Positions 45,501-57,692 of a stretch of 64,000 nt of DNA are shown in pieces (position 1 is the stretch's first letter; every line of letters begins with the position of its first letter). Position numbers and translations under genes: made by a program. Source of the stretch: Dioszegia crocea (lineage: Eukaryota > Basidiomycota > Tremellomycetes > Tremellales > Bulleribasidiaceae); contig BCKK01000001.1 in NCBI GenBank assembly GCA_001600615.1, positions 597,082 to 661,081 on the forward strand. Direction: 5' to 3'. The notes below the pieces were generated by a model. The model saw only the letters and a program-made list of their open reading frames with translations. It searched no databases and was not told the DNA's origin.

Positions 45501-47067
45501 GTCTGATATCCCGTTATACTTGACATGCCCGTATGCTGCATGGCGACCGGCATAGCTTGCGGCTGTTGCTGCTGATAGTGGTGACCATAAGCTGGTGGGC
45601 CGGCATGTTGCATCCCCCTCTGGGCATCATGGTCGTAGTGGTTGTGCGGCTGATGCTGAGGGTGGTATGGATATTGCACCTGATGGTTCGGATGATATAT
45701 CGGTTGCTGTCGCCCGACCTGGGGATATGAATGGTGTCCGCCAATCGAGCTATGACCCTGGCTGGCCGGTCCGCCCATCTGCCATCCATTCCCCATGCCC
45801 ATGCTCATACCGCTACTTGGCGTCTGGCTATATCCCGTCATCTGCGTCATGCCTGTATTTTGACTAGACATGGGCATCAGACTCCCGCCACTGCTGCTAT
45901 TCCCATATCCGGGCTGAAGAGAGCGGTAGCTGATCGAGTGATGCTGGCTCGTCCCAGGTTGAGGACGATCAAAAATACCGACAAGGGGTACGGGGTAGTA
46001 GATGTTCGTAGCTGTTTCCTCTTGGATAGACTGGATGATTGTTCGTCTTCGACCGCCGATAATTGCGTGCAGCTTATAGTCGATATCGCAGGCTTCGACA
46101 TGGAGGCCAGTCTAGACCTCATCAGTTATCGTTCTGTCAAGATTGGGTGGAGACATACCAGCTCATCCAGCAACACCAAGACCAGCACCTTTGCAACCTC
46201 AACACTCTCCAGTCTGCCCGTAATGACAATCTCGCACATTCTCTCCGTCTCCAATCCGTATGTCACAGGCACAGCCGTCTCAGCCTCCTTGCCGTCGGCC
46301 GCAGTACTGGGTTTGGAGGGTGTTGCAGAGGCAGACGAAGGGCCGTCAGTGCTCTGGGTCGCACTCGAAGCACTTCCTCCACTCTGGCGTTTACTGTGCC
46401 CTTTCGCCGACCCCTCAGGCTCACTCCCCTCTGAACCGCCGTCCGCCTTTCCTAGCACCTCACCTCCTCCTGCCCCTCCCAGGGCTCCGGTATTGACGAC
46501 AGTAATCTCAGCCTGCGTTTCAGCGGCAATACCATTCAGCCGTCTTTGCACTTCAGCCTTCAATGGACTGAGCGCCCCCAGGGGAGACTCTAGGATGTCC
46601 GCGCGTGGAACCTTCAAGGCGAATCGATTGTCTCTTGGATACTCCCGCAATACAGCCCCACGGGCAGCCATGACGGACTGATAGCTGCCCGAGAAGTGGA
46701 AATTCCATTCTGCGGGAGATGCAGACGCCGTATCGTCGGAAGACCCCTCGGCGGGAGGAAAAGAGGTGGAAGTCAAGCCAGGCTGTTCCCTTGTTACGGT
46801 CACAAGGCAGCCTTCCCGGGTCGTTATGTCAATGACAAGCTTTTGGACAGCTTCCCAGTCCTTTTCAGCTTGAGCCGCGGTGGTTTTGGAGGGGGAAGAG
46901 TGAGAGGTGGGAGGTGGAGGAGTGATACTTTGTGCGCCAGCGAGAGATGAAGGATCGGCGGGGCCGGTGGAGTCTGGTAAGGGAAGGCTTGTCGATAGGG
47001 GTGAGGATGTATGGGCGATATGGAAGGCAGTATGGGGAAGGGTGAAGGAGGTAGTGTATAGGTCCAT
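42556..47067 (-). CDS. Large multi-KH RNA-binding protein (Bicaudal-C / YLL032C-like)
   Basis: Minus-strand exons 47067-46159, 46111-44735, 44686-44462, 44424-43966, 43914-43714, 43676-43428, 43378-43270, 43210-42626, 42578-42556; 1378 residues. Several KH-like repeats are seen: one around LHAIIGGRRRTIIQSIQEET, one at HREFISGKKNGKINKIMKLA, a canonical one at YHKRIIGVAGKNIQRIMKLY (GxxG = GVAG), and a degenerate one at YHRTLLGDKSIFIHDIERKT. Between the first KH and the rest lies a ~280-residue low-complexity linker rich in Gln, His, Met, Gly and Asn (45880-45060). The last 200 residues are Pro/Ser-rich. Such proteins bind mRNA and often sit in RNP granules. The final 23-nt exon is less certain; reading through its intron would also stop soon. 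Confidence 0.87.
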
Positions 47068-48185
47068 TGTGCCCGATCGTCCGAAGGTACGTGTGGTATA
47101 GTGTCGTTAAGTGGTATGAGGTATGGAGGACTCTGGCGAAGGGTGGTGGACAGGTCCTGTGCAGTCGTTCGTAGCGTGTCTGGAGATGATCAGCACGAGG
47201 AGCGGGCCGTGAATCAGACACAGCATAACAGCGACCCAAGTGCCCCGGTCTGCGAGGAATGATAGATCGCTAGATGAGGACTATGACGCCTGAGGGAGCT
47301 GGAGCTTTCAAATCTTCACCAAATACCTCGACTTCCGGCTGCTTGCTCAGGAGGAAGGGGAATGAAGCACACTGTCAATGGGTTGGAGACTCACAATAGG
47401 TATGCAGATCCAATCCCAGAGTATATACAGACAGTCGTCAAATCGTGCAGCAGGGCAATTGAATTAGGAACCGGCCGGGGAATAAGAGTCGCTGAGGGTA
47501 TGTGTCGTAGTCGCTCAATTTCGCAGGCGCCCAAGATATCTCCAGTCGAGAAAGGGGTATGCGGGAGCTATGTGAGACACGGATCGTACAATCTATCTAT
47601 ATAACGCAGACGCGATGTTGTCTTTGACCCCCTGTGTGAAGTGGGAGATCGGCGTAGTTAGATGAAAGGGACGGGCGAAAGCTTGAGGGGCTTTGATCGT
47701 GTCTCATACCGGTACGCTCCGACGATACTGCCCTGCCTTCCTGTGTGGCTATATAAGATCAGGAACGAGGGTCAGACAGCCATCCGGGCAGCCCGTTCAT
47801 CCAGAGAAGGCTGGGGCTGCTCGTGGGTGGTACTAGCTATGGGCTACGGAACAGGTCCAGGTCCAGGTCAAGTCGGCACCCATTAAGAGGTTCACTGTTG
47901 GGAGCTCTTTGCGAGACTGCCCTTCTCGACTACCATCGAACTTTCCCCCTCCTAGTATGCTCACTCAACCTGCTGGCCCTATGCTCTCTCTGCTCTCGTA
48001 GACGCCTGTGAGGAGTCCAACGCCTAGTCACTACTGCAACTCACCACAGCTTCATCTCATCTGCCAAGCTAGGCAACATCTATTTAAGCGAAGTTTATCC
48101 GAGTCATCTACTCGACCCCAAGCCAAGCGAGAGATCTCTCTTTTCGAATTTTCATTTATCAGACCTGTACGATCTACCTGCCACC
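47068..48185. promoter_or_regulatory. Divergent region between the KH gene and ARG8
   Basis: 1.1 kb without a credible gene. Near ARG8 there is a TATTTAAG at 48081-48088 and, at 48101-48106, GAGTCA (TGACTC on the other strand), the core of Gcn4/Cpc1 sites, about 80 bases before the ATG. This would suit an arginine-pathway gene. The rest shows nothing clear. Confidence 0.5.
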
Positions 48186-49711
48186 ATGACATCCATTCGC
48201 GCCCTCCGCCTTGCCAGTCAGGCAGCAACACCATGTCGCTCGCGTGCCCTTGCCCGAACCTATGCCGTCCAGGCCGATATGAAGGTATGTCGGGCTTTCC
48301 GCCTTGTCCGACAGTAGCTGATAAGGATTTTAGCCCAATACATCATTCCGCACGGTCACACATCCCGATTCCTCTGCTCCTCAATCAACACACGACCTCA
48401 TTGCCTCACACACACAATACCTCCTCAACACATATGCCCGCCCACCTTTACTCTTCACACACGGCAAGGGTTGCACCTTGACCGATTCGTCCGACCGGAC
48501 ATACCTCGATTTCACAGCCGGTATCGCCGTCACTGCCCTGGGCCACTCTGACGACGGAGTCAACAAGGTCATTGCCGAACAGACAGCCAAGCTTTCTCAT
48601 GCTAGTAATCTGTACTGGAACGAGCATGCTGGCGAGCTTGCAAAGCTCCTCGTCGATCTCACGAGGCAGCACGGCGGGTTGGGTCTGACTGAGGGCGCCG
48701 AGGGAGGCGGGAAAGTCTTCTTCTCAAATTCTGGGACGGAGGCCAATGAGGGTGCGTTGAAATTTGCGCGCAAGTATGGTAAAGAGGTCGGAGGGGAGAA
48801 CAAGACGGGGATCGTATGCTTTACGAATGCGTTCCATGGGCGGTCGATGGGTGCGCTATCAGTCACGCCTAATCCCAAATATCAGGCGCCATTCGCTCCT
48901 CTTATCCCTGATGTCAGGGTAGGGGAATTGAACGATATGGATAAGGAGAAGATGTTGGCGCTGGTGGATGAGAATACCTGCGGGGTGATTGTGGAGCCTA
49001 TTCAGGGAGAAGGAGGTGTGACAGCTGCCAAGGTGGAATGGCTCGAGATGCTAGCGAAGAGGTGTAGGGAGGTCGGAGCTGTTCTAATCTACGATGAGAT
49101 ACAGGTAAGCTCTATCTTTGCATAGACAGACTACAAATGCTGATTAGCAGTGCGGTCTCTTCCGATCAGGCACAATGTGGGCCCACTCCTCTTTCCCCGC
49201 CTCTGCCCAACCCGACATAGTCACCATGGCCAAACCCTTAGCGAACGGCTTCCCCATCGGTGCCATCATGGTGCGCGACTCTGTCGCAGCCGTCATTTCC
49301 GTCGGTTCACACGGAACGACTTTCGGTGGTCAACCCTTAGCCACCCGAATAGGCGTTCACGTCCTCGACCGATTATCGAAACCTGAATTCACCGCCAACC
49401 TTAAATCTACCGCAGACCACCTCGATGGTCTTATCTCGCGCCTACCGGCCTTGTTCCCCACTCTCATCCAGGAAGGATTGAGGGGTAGGGGATTGATCAG
49501 GGGTATAGGGTTCAAGGATGAAAAGGCGCCATCGGAACTTGTGAAGCGGGCGAGGGAGAGGGGCGTGCTGCTTCTCTCTGCTGGATCGGATGCGGTACGG
49601 TGTGTCCCGGCGCTAGTTGTCACTAAGGAGGAGTGCGATAAGGCTATAGGAGTGATGGAGAGTTGTCTGGCGATGATGGTGGAGGAAGGGTGGGGCAAGA
49701 CGGTAGCGTAG
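48186..49711 (+). CDS. ARG8: Acetylornithine aminotransferase, mitochondrial
   Basis: Exons 48186-48284, 48334-49104, 49151-49711; 476 residues. PLP enzyme of arginine synthesis converting N-acetylglutamate semialdehyde to N-acetylornithine in the mitochondrial matrix. The start MTSIRALRLASQAATPCRSR is an Arg-rich mitochondrial leader. Class III aminotransferase motifs: FSNSGTEANEGALKFAR, TNAFHGRSMGALSVTPN, EPIQGEGGV, YDEIQCGLFRSG, and the PLP lysine in MAKPLANGFPIGA. The ATG has a strong CCACC context. Ornithine aminotransferase is a relative, but the mitochondrial leader and SVTPNPKYQAPF stretch fit ARG8. Confidence 0.95.
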
Positions 49712-50215
49712 ATCTGGATCAATTTTGGGTGCATCGCACGTAATAATTTCGAACAATTTCGCCATTTAGCGACGACCCGTCACGCGTCACGAGCACGTCA
49801 GGCAGACCAACATACATGTATGTCCAAGAAAGATATCGCCAAGAGTGAGGTGGATCACTGAGGCTATGCTGAGATCATCGGCGATGGTAGATAATTCAAA
49901 ATGATTGCCAGCCTGCTGCACCTTGAGGACTTGTCAAATAAACGCGTCATGTGCCTGCCACACGGACGATCAAGGGGCCTCAATGGAGTGCATGTACAAT
50001 GGAACATGGACCTTGTGCAGGTCTCAAAGCTCGTCACTCGTTGCAGGCTGGCCGTCTCCTTTGACCACTCTGCGGCGTGACGTCGACCCAGAGCCAGCAG
50101 AGAGCTTTGCCCAACAACGATCATCGACTTTCGATACTTCACACGCCCCCATCAGTAAGCCTTCAGTCAAGTCAACTCACAGCATAAACACCATCCTCCG
50201 GCTTCACGTACCATC
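49712..50215. other. Intergenic between ARG8 and the 108-residue orphan
   Basis: 504 bp with no gene seen on either strand. Short open frames at 49864-50142 (minus) and 49905-50219 (plus) overlap and lack motifs. Confidence 0.5.
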
Positions 50216-50542
50216 ATGACTCGACAATCTCTCCCGTCCACCGTCGGCACCGTCGACTTCTTACTCACCCGAGTGCCCGATGACGTCGCAAAGTTCTCCG
50301 TGTCCCTCATCGACTCCGCTACGACCACCCTCTTGCGCTCCTCGCCGGAGTCAGCAGACCAGATGCGCCTCTTCGAGAAGACAATCGGCAAGGGTGAGTG
50401 CTCGACCATCAATTGGTACGCGGATCGTCTCACCGAAGACGTGAAGTCTGAGGTCAACGACGAAGCGCGGCGCATTATGACGCAGAAGTTGAAAGAGTCT
50501 GGGGTGCCGGCTGGAGCGGGCAGATTCACATTCCGCTCCTGA
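50216..50542 (+). CDS. Intronless 108-residue orphan
   Basis: Single exon. The peptide runs MTRQSLPSTVGTVDFLLTRV, then DDVAKFSVSLIDSATTTLLR, FEKTIGKGECSTINWYADRL and ends in a charged part (VKSEVNDEARRIMTQKLKES). It has balanced composition, an acceptable start context (CATCATG) and sits in a gap of its own. Not recognised. One of only two intronless models in an intron-rich window. Confidence 0.55.
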   Translation: MTRQSLPSTVGTVDFLLTRVPDDVAKFSVSLIDSATTTLLRSSPESADQMRLFEKTIGKGECSTINWYADRLTEDVKSEVNDEARRIMTQKLKESGVPAGAGRFTFRS

Positions 50543-50842
50543 ACACTCGAGCGAAATGGCGTTTTACAGGGACGAATTATCAGTATTTCCTTAGGATGTA
50601 TCTGATGAGGTGATGTGTATGCGAGCAGTGATCAGCATGTCTGTACTTGCCCAACAAGAAGCGGAATTGAAATAAAGCAGTCGCAGCAGAATCGAGTGTG
50701 CCGAGTCAGAATTCAGGGCTTTGGTTCTCTGATAAGTACAGATCCCTCTTGAAGCCGTCTTCTTTTAGTCTCCGCCCTCGCGGTCAGGATGATGGGCAGT
50801 CGACCCAACTGTAACGAGGGCTTCCTTCATCTGTTTCCTACC

Positions 50843-52148
50843 TCAAGTCTTATCAGATTTCCCCTCTCCCTTCCCCCCAACTCCCGTCCCCTCGCCGGCC
50901 CCAGCCCCATTCCCCGCCTTTCCCCTCCTATACTCTTCATCCCTCTCCATCGCCTCCTCAATTTTCCTCCGCAGCCCACTCCCTCCCGTCCCATTCTTCA
51001 ACCGGTCAATTTCAGACTGATACTTCCGCTCCTCTGGCCCCTCGTTCCCATTAACAACCACTTTGAACCCCTCAGCCTTCTGCCTCACTTCCTCATCGAG
51101 GACTTTCCGCCTCTCCGCCTCCGCCTGCATATTCTTCTTCATCTCATCTTGCCGCTGTACCTCCTTATCATACTTTTCCTTGACTATCTTCTTATGATGA
51201 TCTTGCATCTTGCCCAAGAATTTCAGGGCATCAAGGTTGTATGCCGCGTCAAAGAACTTTTGGGCTCCTCTCGTCTGGGCACCATTCCCATCGGCGAATG
51301 ATTGATAGTAAAGGTTGAGAATTCGAGTGGAGGGTGTGAAGATTGTTTTGACTGTATCGGGGATGGAAGTTATAGGGTGGAAGACCGAGGACAGTGGTAA
51401 ATGTAATAATGATCTTAGAATCAGCAATGGTCCGGAATATCGCTATCCGATCAAAGACTCACCCCTCTTCTCCCCAGTCTAGGTATTCCATGACCCTCTC
51501 ATCTCTCCCCCGAGGCTTGGCATGCCTTGAGATCGACTCTCCAAAATCCCGATTCCCATCGTCATACTCCATTTCTTCCATGTATCGGCCTACGACCCCG
51601 TCCGGCGTCCCTCGAACATAGACTATCGAGTACGGATCTACCGCCCTCTTCAGCGCCAAAAATGGATTCCACGTAGTTGGCATCAAGCCCGCCAACGGAT
51701 TGAAGCTGACGTTCTCCCGCGATGGACCCGATTTGGCATTGATGATCGACGACGAAGAGAAGGCGTTGAAAGTTTCTCCGTCTGCTGTTACCGCCTCTCT
51801 CTCTTTCCTCACATCTCTTCCCTTCAATCTCGCTAGCTCTTCACCCCTACTCAGCACCTTTGGCCGGCGACGGAGGCACAGCATACGACACAGTGGCGGC
51901 GCGTCTGAGCGCTGAGAACAGAACGTGAGGCATTTCTCGGGGATGACGGGGGGTGCGATAGGGTGTGAAGACGAGTGAGGTTGGGAATGATAGCCGATAG
52001 GAGCGAGCAGTGGGTGTAGGGTTTCGGTTGAGCTTGGAGGTCGGATGGCGGAGGGAGAGTGATAGAGTGGGGATTGCGGTGTAGGGGGGGGGGAGGAGCT
52101 GCTGCTGCTGCTGCTACTGCTGTTTGATGAGGATCGCCGATCGGACAT
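50843..52148 (-). CDS. Orphan with twin CX3C motif and coiled coil
   Basis: Minus-strand exons 52148-51463 and 51413-50843; 418 residues. Residues 1-65 are Ser/Pro-rich with a long Ser run coded by an AGC/AGT repeat. Next comes C73-x3-C77-x9-C87-x3-C91 followed by a basic LRRRP. A central stretch (NPFLALKRAVDPYSIVYVRG, then GVVGRYMEEMEYDDG) looks folded. The second exon is mostly an alpha-helical, highly charged coiled coil (LKFLGKMQDHHKKIVKEKYD onward) with a Gly-rich end. Twin CX3C motifs form disulfide hairpins in mitochondrial intermembrane-space proteins, but spacing and context differ here. Family unknown to me. Confidence 0.72.
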
Positions 52149-52404
52149 TACTATGAGAGTAAGATCGAGGTGTAAGGGCTAGGTGCGTCTGTGGTTGGGT
52201 TATCGTTTGGCTTCACACTGTACACTGTCAAGTGTTCAGTATTCAGTTAGCTGGTGGCCAAATGCTTGTCTATCGATCGACAAGATAGGCGCGCGGTATC
52301 GGACGGAGATTGGCTGATATCCGAGATAGGCTTGGACAAAATTCAGAGCCTTGCTTTCGCTCACCTACTCCTTGACTGCATCCCTACAGACTCTAGCCAT
52401 CAGT

Positions 52405-53786
52405 ATGCCGCCAAAGAAGACTGTCGCCTCCGCTCAGGCAGGATCGTCGTCCGCTGGCGCTCTAAATAATGGCAAAACAGAAACCGAGGGCACAGCAGCT
52501 GCCGCTCTCAACCCCGCCACCGGCTCGACGCCCCCGTCTGAACTACCTATCGAGCGGGTGGATGATTCCATCCTAAACGCCTCTGATCCCGATGCCTACA
52601 CTATGGAAATAGATCCTGAAGAGCACCTCGACCCATCGTCATCATCCACTGTACGCTCTACCGAAGCTCACGATGCTCCTGGACCATCATCAACCTATAT
52701 CCCCCGCTCACCGTCCCCTCCCTTGCCCAATCTCCGTTCTGAGCATTTCCCTCCGGAATGGGACGACGGAGACGACGATGGGATGTCGTCAGATGATGAC
52801 GAGGTACTAGCCACTCTACCCATTTACCTCTCGCCAGCTCTACATCCCCATTTACACCTATTTCAATATCCCCTACACACCCAGTCTCTCGTTGCGCCGT
52901 CATACGCTCGAGATAGGGGTAAGGAGATTGCAGCGCGGGTGAAGGAGAAGGCGGGGAGGATAGAGGTGGAGATACCGGTGGATGCGGGTGTGGATGTGTG
53001 GCGGGATGACCGCGCGAGGGAGTTTGGAATGACTCATGATATGGGCAATGGGGATGTGGTGGGTGGGTATGGGTTTGGAGGGAGGGGTGATGAAGATGCG
53101 GCAGGAAGGAAGAAGAAGAGTAAAGCGAAGGAGGAGAAGAGATGGGGTGATAAGATTAGGCTGAGGAGTGAGGCATTGCCTAGTACCACTGGGTATTACG
53201 CGGGTGTGGTTAAAGATGGTATGTGGATTCAGGCCAAGCCGGGGGTTGAGGCTGATGTGATAGGTGCTCTACATCTTCATCCATTATCGAAAATACAGCA
53301 AATGCGTACTGCCCTCAATTATCTAGACGACTACGATGAGAAGAACCGGTCACGAAAGGGGCGAATGAACGATGATGATGATGAGGAGAAGGAGGACAAG
53401 AAGCCCAAGCCAGCAGCTCAGGGACCGCCTATCAGGGCACTGCGCAAGGTAGGCCCAACTGAATTGCCCAGATCGTACCGTGGACGATAGCTGACTGTAT
53501 CAGGAGGATGACGAAGGGGATGGGTCAGGGTCGATAAAGGACTTTAGGACCAAGATGTGGCGACTTGCGAGAGAAGAAGCGGAGGATAATTGGGTCGAAT
53601 ATCAGTGGAGAAGAGACGGGGTGAGTCTGACCTGGGCCATCTAATGTATCACCAGGAGTCACCGCTGACACTTTGCAGGATGAGCAGGTTACTGAAGCGC
53701 TTGAAAAGCTTTACATTGCCGAGGATAAGAAGGTCCGTTTGACGTGTACGACCAAAGGACTAGATTACCTTGATGCGGCGGTTTGA
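52405..53786 (+). CDS. RPC37: RNA polymerase III subunit Rpc37 (RPC5-like)
   Basis: Exons 52405-53448, 53504-53620, 53679-53786; 422 residues. Rpc37 pairs with Rpc53 in Pol III and acts in initiation and termination. The family core starts at VLATLPIYLSPALHPHLHLF, continues with FQYPL, a GRIEVEIPVD strand, RSEALPSTTGYYAGVV and LHLHPLSKIQQMRTALNYLD. The first ~130 residues are an acidic Ser/Pro-rich tail-like extension. The C-terminal exons encode DFRTKMWRLAREEAEDNWVE, also family-like. Yeast Rpc37 is 282 residues, so this one has a long N-terminal addition; length close to lower-animal POLR3E cores. Confidence 0.88.
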
Positions 53787-54027
53787 GATTAGTACAAGAG
53801 AGTAGAGCATAGATATTATGATAAGAGACGAGACCATCATGCACAAACCGCCCACGATATTGGGGTCACACATTTGAACCTGGAGCTGTAGAGAACGGCA
53901 GCATGGTATAGCATCTAGTGTAGACAAGTGAAATGTCCAGGAAGACCAAAGAGGGCCAGAGCAGAAATTGACGAAGGATACGGTCGTCGTAGCGTAGACT
54001 GGGAAAAAGGGAAAGATAGCGATTTGT

Positions 54028-54788
54028 CTAGACCGCCTCGAGACCCTCGTACTCGCTGCTTTGATCAGCCATGTGCGTCTCATGAGCGAGTCGGACTTTG
54101 AGCTGATGTTACTACTCACGACTCGACTCCAGGCTCCAACAACCCAGCGTGCGCTCCAACGATACATCCCGAGCTTCCAACGAGCCAGAAGAAAGTCGAC
54201 AGCGGTGCAGCCCACCAGAGTATGGGGAGACCTGAATTGTATCAGCTAATGCCCAGTGAGCGGAGTCGATAGCCTAAAGGTGAGAAGTATAGGCACGTAC
54301 CAATGACGAAAAGGCCAATGTAGAGATTCTGAGGTGTGATGGTTCTTCCCATGATCTCGAACGGCTCGTGCACTGTTTTTCTCAGCTGTGGCAATAATCA
54401 CACTTCACGAATGAGCTCACCCAATCTGCCAATAGCGAAGAAGCCACCAATCATGAAGCCCATAGCGAACAGTAAGAGCATGTTGGTCAAGAGCGAGTAG
54501 ACAGCCAGGAGACAGATGACAATCGCGTAGTTGGCAGAAAAGTATCGGCTGGCGGGGTCAGCTATGGCCTCTCGCGCGTCATCGGGCTAGAAACATGGGG
54601 TCAAATCCAGCAGTAAGTCCCACTCACATGTTGTAGCTGGCACGCTTCATGTACTCTCCGGTATCCTTCGGTCTGCTCAAACGCTGATAGTCAAAGAACT
54701 CTCCAGGGTGTCGGAGGGTTCCCACGCGTATAGACGCGAGGTTCTTCGCGTAGTCTTGAACGCGGGTCAAGTGGTTGAGAGCTTCCAT
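54028..54788 (-). CDS. PRA1: PRA1-family protein (prenylated Rab acceptor, Yip3-like)
   Basis: Minus-strand exons 54788-54628, 54548-54421, 54372-54301, 54231-54120, 54055-54028; 166 residues. PRA1 proteins sit in ER/Golgi membranes and help deliver prenylated Rab GTPases. Typical features: the cytosolic lead-in LRHPGEFFDYQRLSRP, then paired hydrophobic segments (YAIVICLLAVYSLLTNMLLL; FAMGFMIGGFFAI) and a second pair (LYIGLFVIGLPILWWAAPLS; FFWLVGSSGCIVGAHAGLL). The acidic end EYEGLEAV comes from a 28-nt last exon. Length fits the family. Confidence 0.88.
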
Positions 54789-55000
54789 CTTGTTCTATTC
54801 TATCGAATGAGGAGAAGTGGGTAAGGATAGATGAGGAATGGGAGGAGATGTATGTATCGTAGACGTGGCTGAGGGTTTTGGGGGCACAAAAACAACACCC
54901 AGAACACCCAGGTGCGTGCCTGAAACCACGTGGACTGAAGGCGTGTTTCAAAATTCGGCTCAAAACCTTTGGCTTGCCAGTCAACCATACGATCTGTCTG

Positions 55001-56845
55001 ATGAGCAGCAGCAGCAGCGGTGCCAGCGATACTATAGCAGCCCTAGCACAGCTTGAAAATCTCTGCAAGTCCATATCCAGCTGGATAGACCATACTCTCC
55101 CCCAAGCACTATATCGCGCCCCGATCATCGACTGGCATCACCCTGATGACTATTCCCAAAAGGGCATTGTGGGACTGAGGAAGTTCCAGAGCACGGCGGA
55201 AGCTGAGAAGGATCATGTAGCTGGCGTATGTCCCTCTGGAGACTAATGCAGAATAACCTGAAAGCTGACGAGGCCAGCTAGTCTCATCGCCTATCAAAGT
55301 CAAAGAATTCAACAGTAACGCTCCGCATCTCGTTGCTGTATGGCATGAATTCCAACGTGCCAACTGGCCGCTGTGCGGCATCACCCAGTCGCTCGATATC
55401 GGGAAGAAGGTTCCTGTAAAGGTGGATGTAGTCGCGGAGGGCGGAGCTGAATGGATAAAAGTCAACACGTACGTCTTTCCCTTCACACTGCCGCTGATGG
55501 ATACAGGATCAAAGAATCTCGCCTTTTAGCCGAATTCAGAGAACAAGATTCATATGTCAATTCAGACTATGATTCAGATACATCTTCACCTGGTGCTGGA
55601 CCTTCTCAGCCACCTGCACCAACACTCTCAAACTCTCTAATCACCCAAGGTGAAACCCTCTTACATGCCGCCGATCTACATCCTCGGCCCGCCGGTCGAT
55701 CTCCACCTCGGATCCGGATGATCCTCACTCGTCTCATCCGTCCGCCTGAGGGATTCGCAGATGATCGTATCGATCAGACCATCATTTACCTCGAGAAATT
55801 AGGAATCATCGCTCAGCTCGGTCCGTCCTTCACACCAATCCTCACTACGACCCGCCAATCCCTTCTCCGACCCACGAAGAATATAGTCCTCGATCTCTCA
55901 GTCCTCGTTGCTCTCTGCTGCGACTCGACACACTACCCCTTACCATCCGATGACACCGAGCTCGAAAGTCGTTTCAGGTCTTTACGGCTCGATGGGCCTA
56001 GCGGCCCGGCACAATTGGGCGAACATAGCAATACGTCGAAAGATCTCCGAGATCAGCTACTTTGGGAAGCGGAGCATCCGTTGATCCAAGAATTGAAGGA
56101 CAGGTTGAGCGAGGTGTCGGAGGACGATGGAAGGGATTTGCGATTTTGGATAACGGAGGAAGTCAGGGACAGGCTGCCGGGCTTGGTGGATATCATTGGC
56201 GGTCCAGCGGAGCAAAAGCGGGGGAAGGCGCTGTTGAGGGATGCATGGGAAGTATCGGGGTTTTGGAAAGGGAGTAGATGGGAGGGGAATGAGGGCGTAT
56301 TGGGGGATATACGAGTCCAGATTCTACGACCGGAGCTCAATGATCTCGGGTCCCCACTTTCGACATTTCAACAATCGTTGACTTCCACTTGTCAATCCCT
56401 CTTGTACAACTTTGAACATCCCCCTCCTCCAGACTCAATCCCTGCAGGGAAGAAAAAGCCTCCACGTCGATCACGCTCTCGTCCGTCCGTCATCTTCCCA
56501 ACCAGCCGCTCGCCGTCGGGCCATACGATCCGAACTATGCTCGCTGCTGCAAGACTGGGGTGGACGGTACTGAGTAACAATCGAGGCGCTGTGGGGAAGG
56601 TCGGCAGGGAGGCGGGCGTGGGTGAGGGACTGTCGTGGGTTTCCACATTGGCGTGCGGGTCGGACTCGGCGGCTGGAGAGACTGGCGGTGCTGAGAATGG
56701 GGTAAGGACTGGGGATAGTAGGGAGGAAGTTGCGGCGATATGGGTCGTCAATCCCTCTAGTCTTTCGGAATGGCGCCGATTGGAGGTGTTGAGGGAGAAT
56801 GAGAAGGTGGAGTCTGCGGTCTGCTCTAGGCAGGATAAGAGCTAA
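55001..56845 (+). CDS. DUF1308 protein (UPF0415 / C7orf25 family)
   Basis: Exons 55001-55225, 55278-55468, 55507-56845; 584 residues. The N-terminal part includes ENLCKSISSWIDH, then VDVVAEGGAEWIKVNTIKES spanning the second intron, a family hallmark. The DUF1308 domain in the C-terminal half holds KNIVLDLSVLVALCCDSTH. Residues ~160-200 are a Ser/Pro-rich linker. No catalytic role is established for the family; the domain has been compared with PIN-like nucleases because of conserved Asp residues, which I cannot confirm here. The first ATG after the stop upstream is 55001. Confidence 0.85.
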
Positions 56846-57692
56846 GCTCTTTTATGCATACTGCTAATCAGTCTTCGGTAAGATATGGCACGGGATAAGG
56901 GGAGCGAAAGGAGCGATATACGTAGCTGAGGTAGCAATGTTCAGATCCATCATTGAGGCTGGGGTCGATACAGTATGTGAAAAGCGGGAGGGGTCCGATG
57001 TCGTGTTTCACTGCCTCTCTGGGTAATTTTGATTGTGACCCCTGACGCGGGGTATCTCTCCCTTTACAGTGTGGCGGGCTGACCAATGCAAATCGATCTT
57101 ACTCGTATAGTATACTTGCCTCGCTTCTTCACCATCGCAAAATGCTCAATGCGCAGCCAGTGCCTTTAGCATCAAAGAGACCTATCTTCCTTCTGTCCTG
57201 AGCTTCTCCGGACGCGATATGAAGCTCTATTCACGCGAGTTCGATTGAAGGACCGAGTCGCTCGAAGTTGATGCCTGAAGTATAATTGAAGAGCAGCCGC
57301 GTCGCGATCAGCTTCTCGCATTGGGCTTATGAAAATACTGGGAGCTCGAATGGCTGTATGGCCATGGGAGGAAAGGCGTATTGGAAGTATCGCGCTCGCG
57401 CTTAGGGATATTGATCAGGAACGAAGCCACTGGTGCGGGAGTCAACTACGGTCGGCTGGCGCGGGGTAAATGCTGGTGCGGGCCCAGGTAGCGCTCGGTG
57501 GACGTCTTTAATGTACTCATGCGCAGTGATCCATGGACTTCCGCTCGGACGTTGTGCTGTTTGGGTGCCAAAGGACCCCCCAAAACGCAATAATTTGTTA
57601 CCAGATCGACCTGTCCCTTCCCCCACTCTACTCTTCGCCTTTCTCACTTTCGATAACCCACGAACAACAGTCTCGATACAGCTACACGCCCG
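56846..57692. other. Intergenic before the broken AN1-APH gene
   Basis: 847 bp with no credible gene. Open frames at 56868-57086 and 57402-57647 (minus) and 57433-57897 (plus, overlapping the next gene in another frame) are not supported. Confidence 0.5.

Noticed and set aside
45595..46681. Long plus-strand frame of 316 residues opposite the KH gene
   Set aside because: It is antisense to exons whose own frame encodes KH repeats; the antisense peptide is Ser/Pro/Ala-rich as expected for a shadow.
46865..47239. Minus-strand open frame of 124 residues at the 5' end of the KH gene
   Set aside because: It lies on the same strand but in another frame over the first exon of the KH protein; Arg/His/Tyr-rich with no motifs.
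52095..52130. CTG trinucleotide repeat as a mobile or expanded element
   Set aside because: It is a short run coding serine in the first exon of the twin-CX3C orphan; no sign of mobility.
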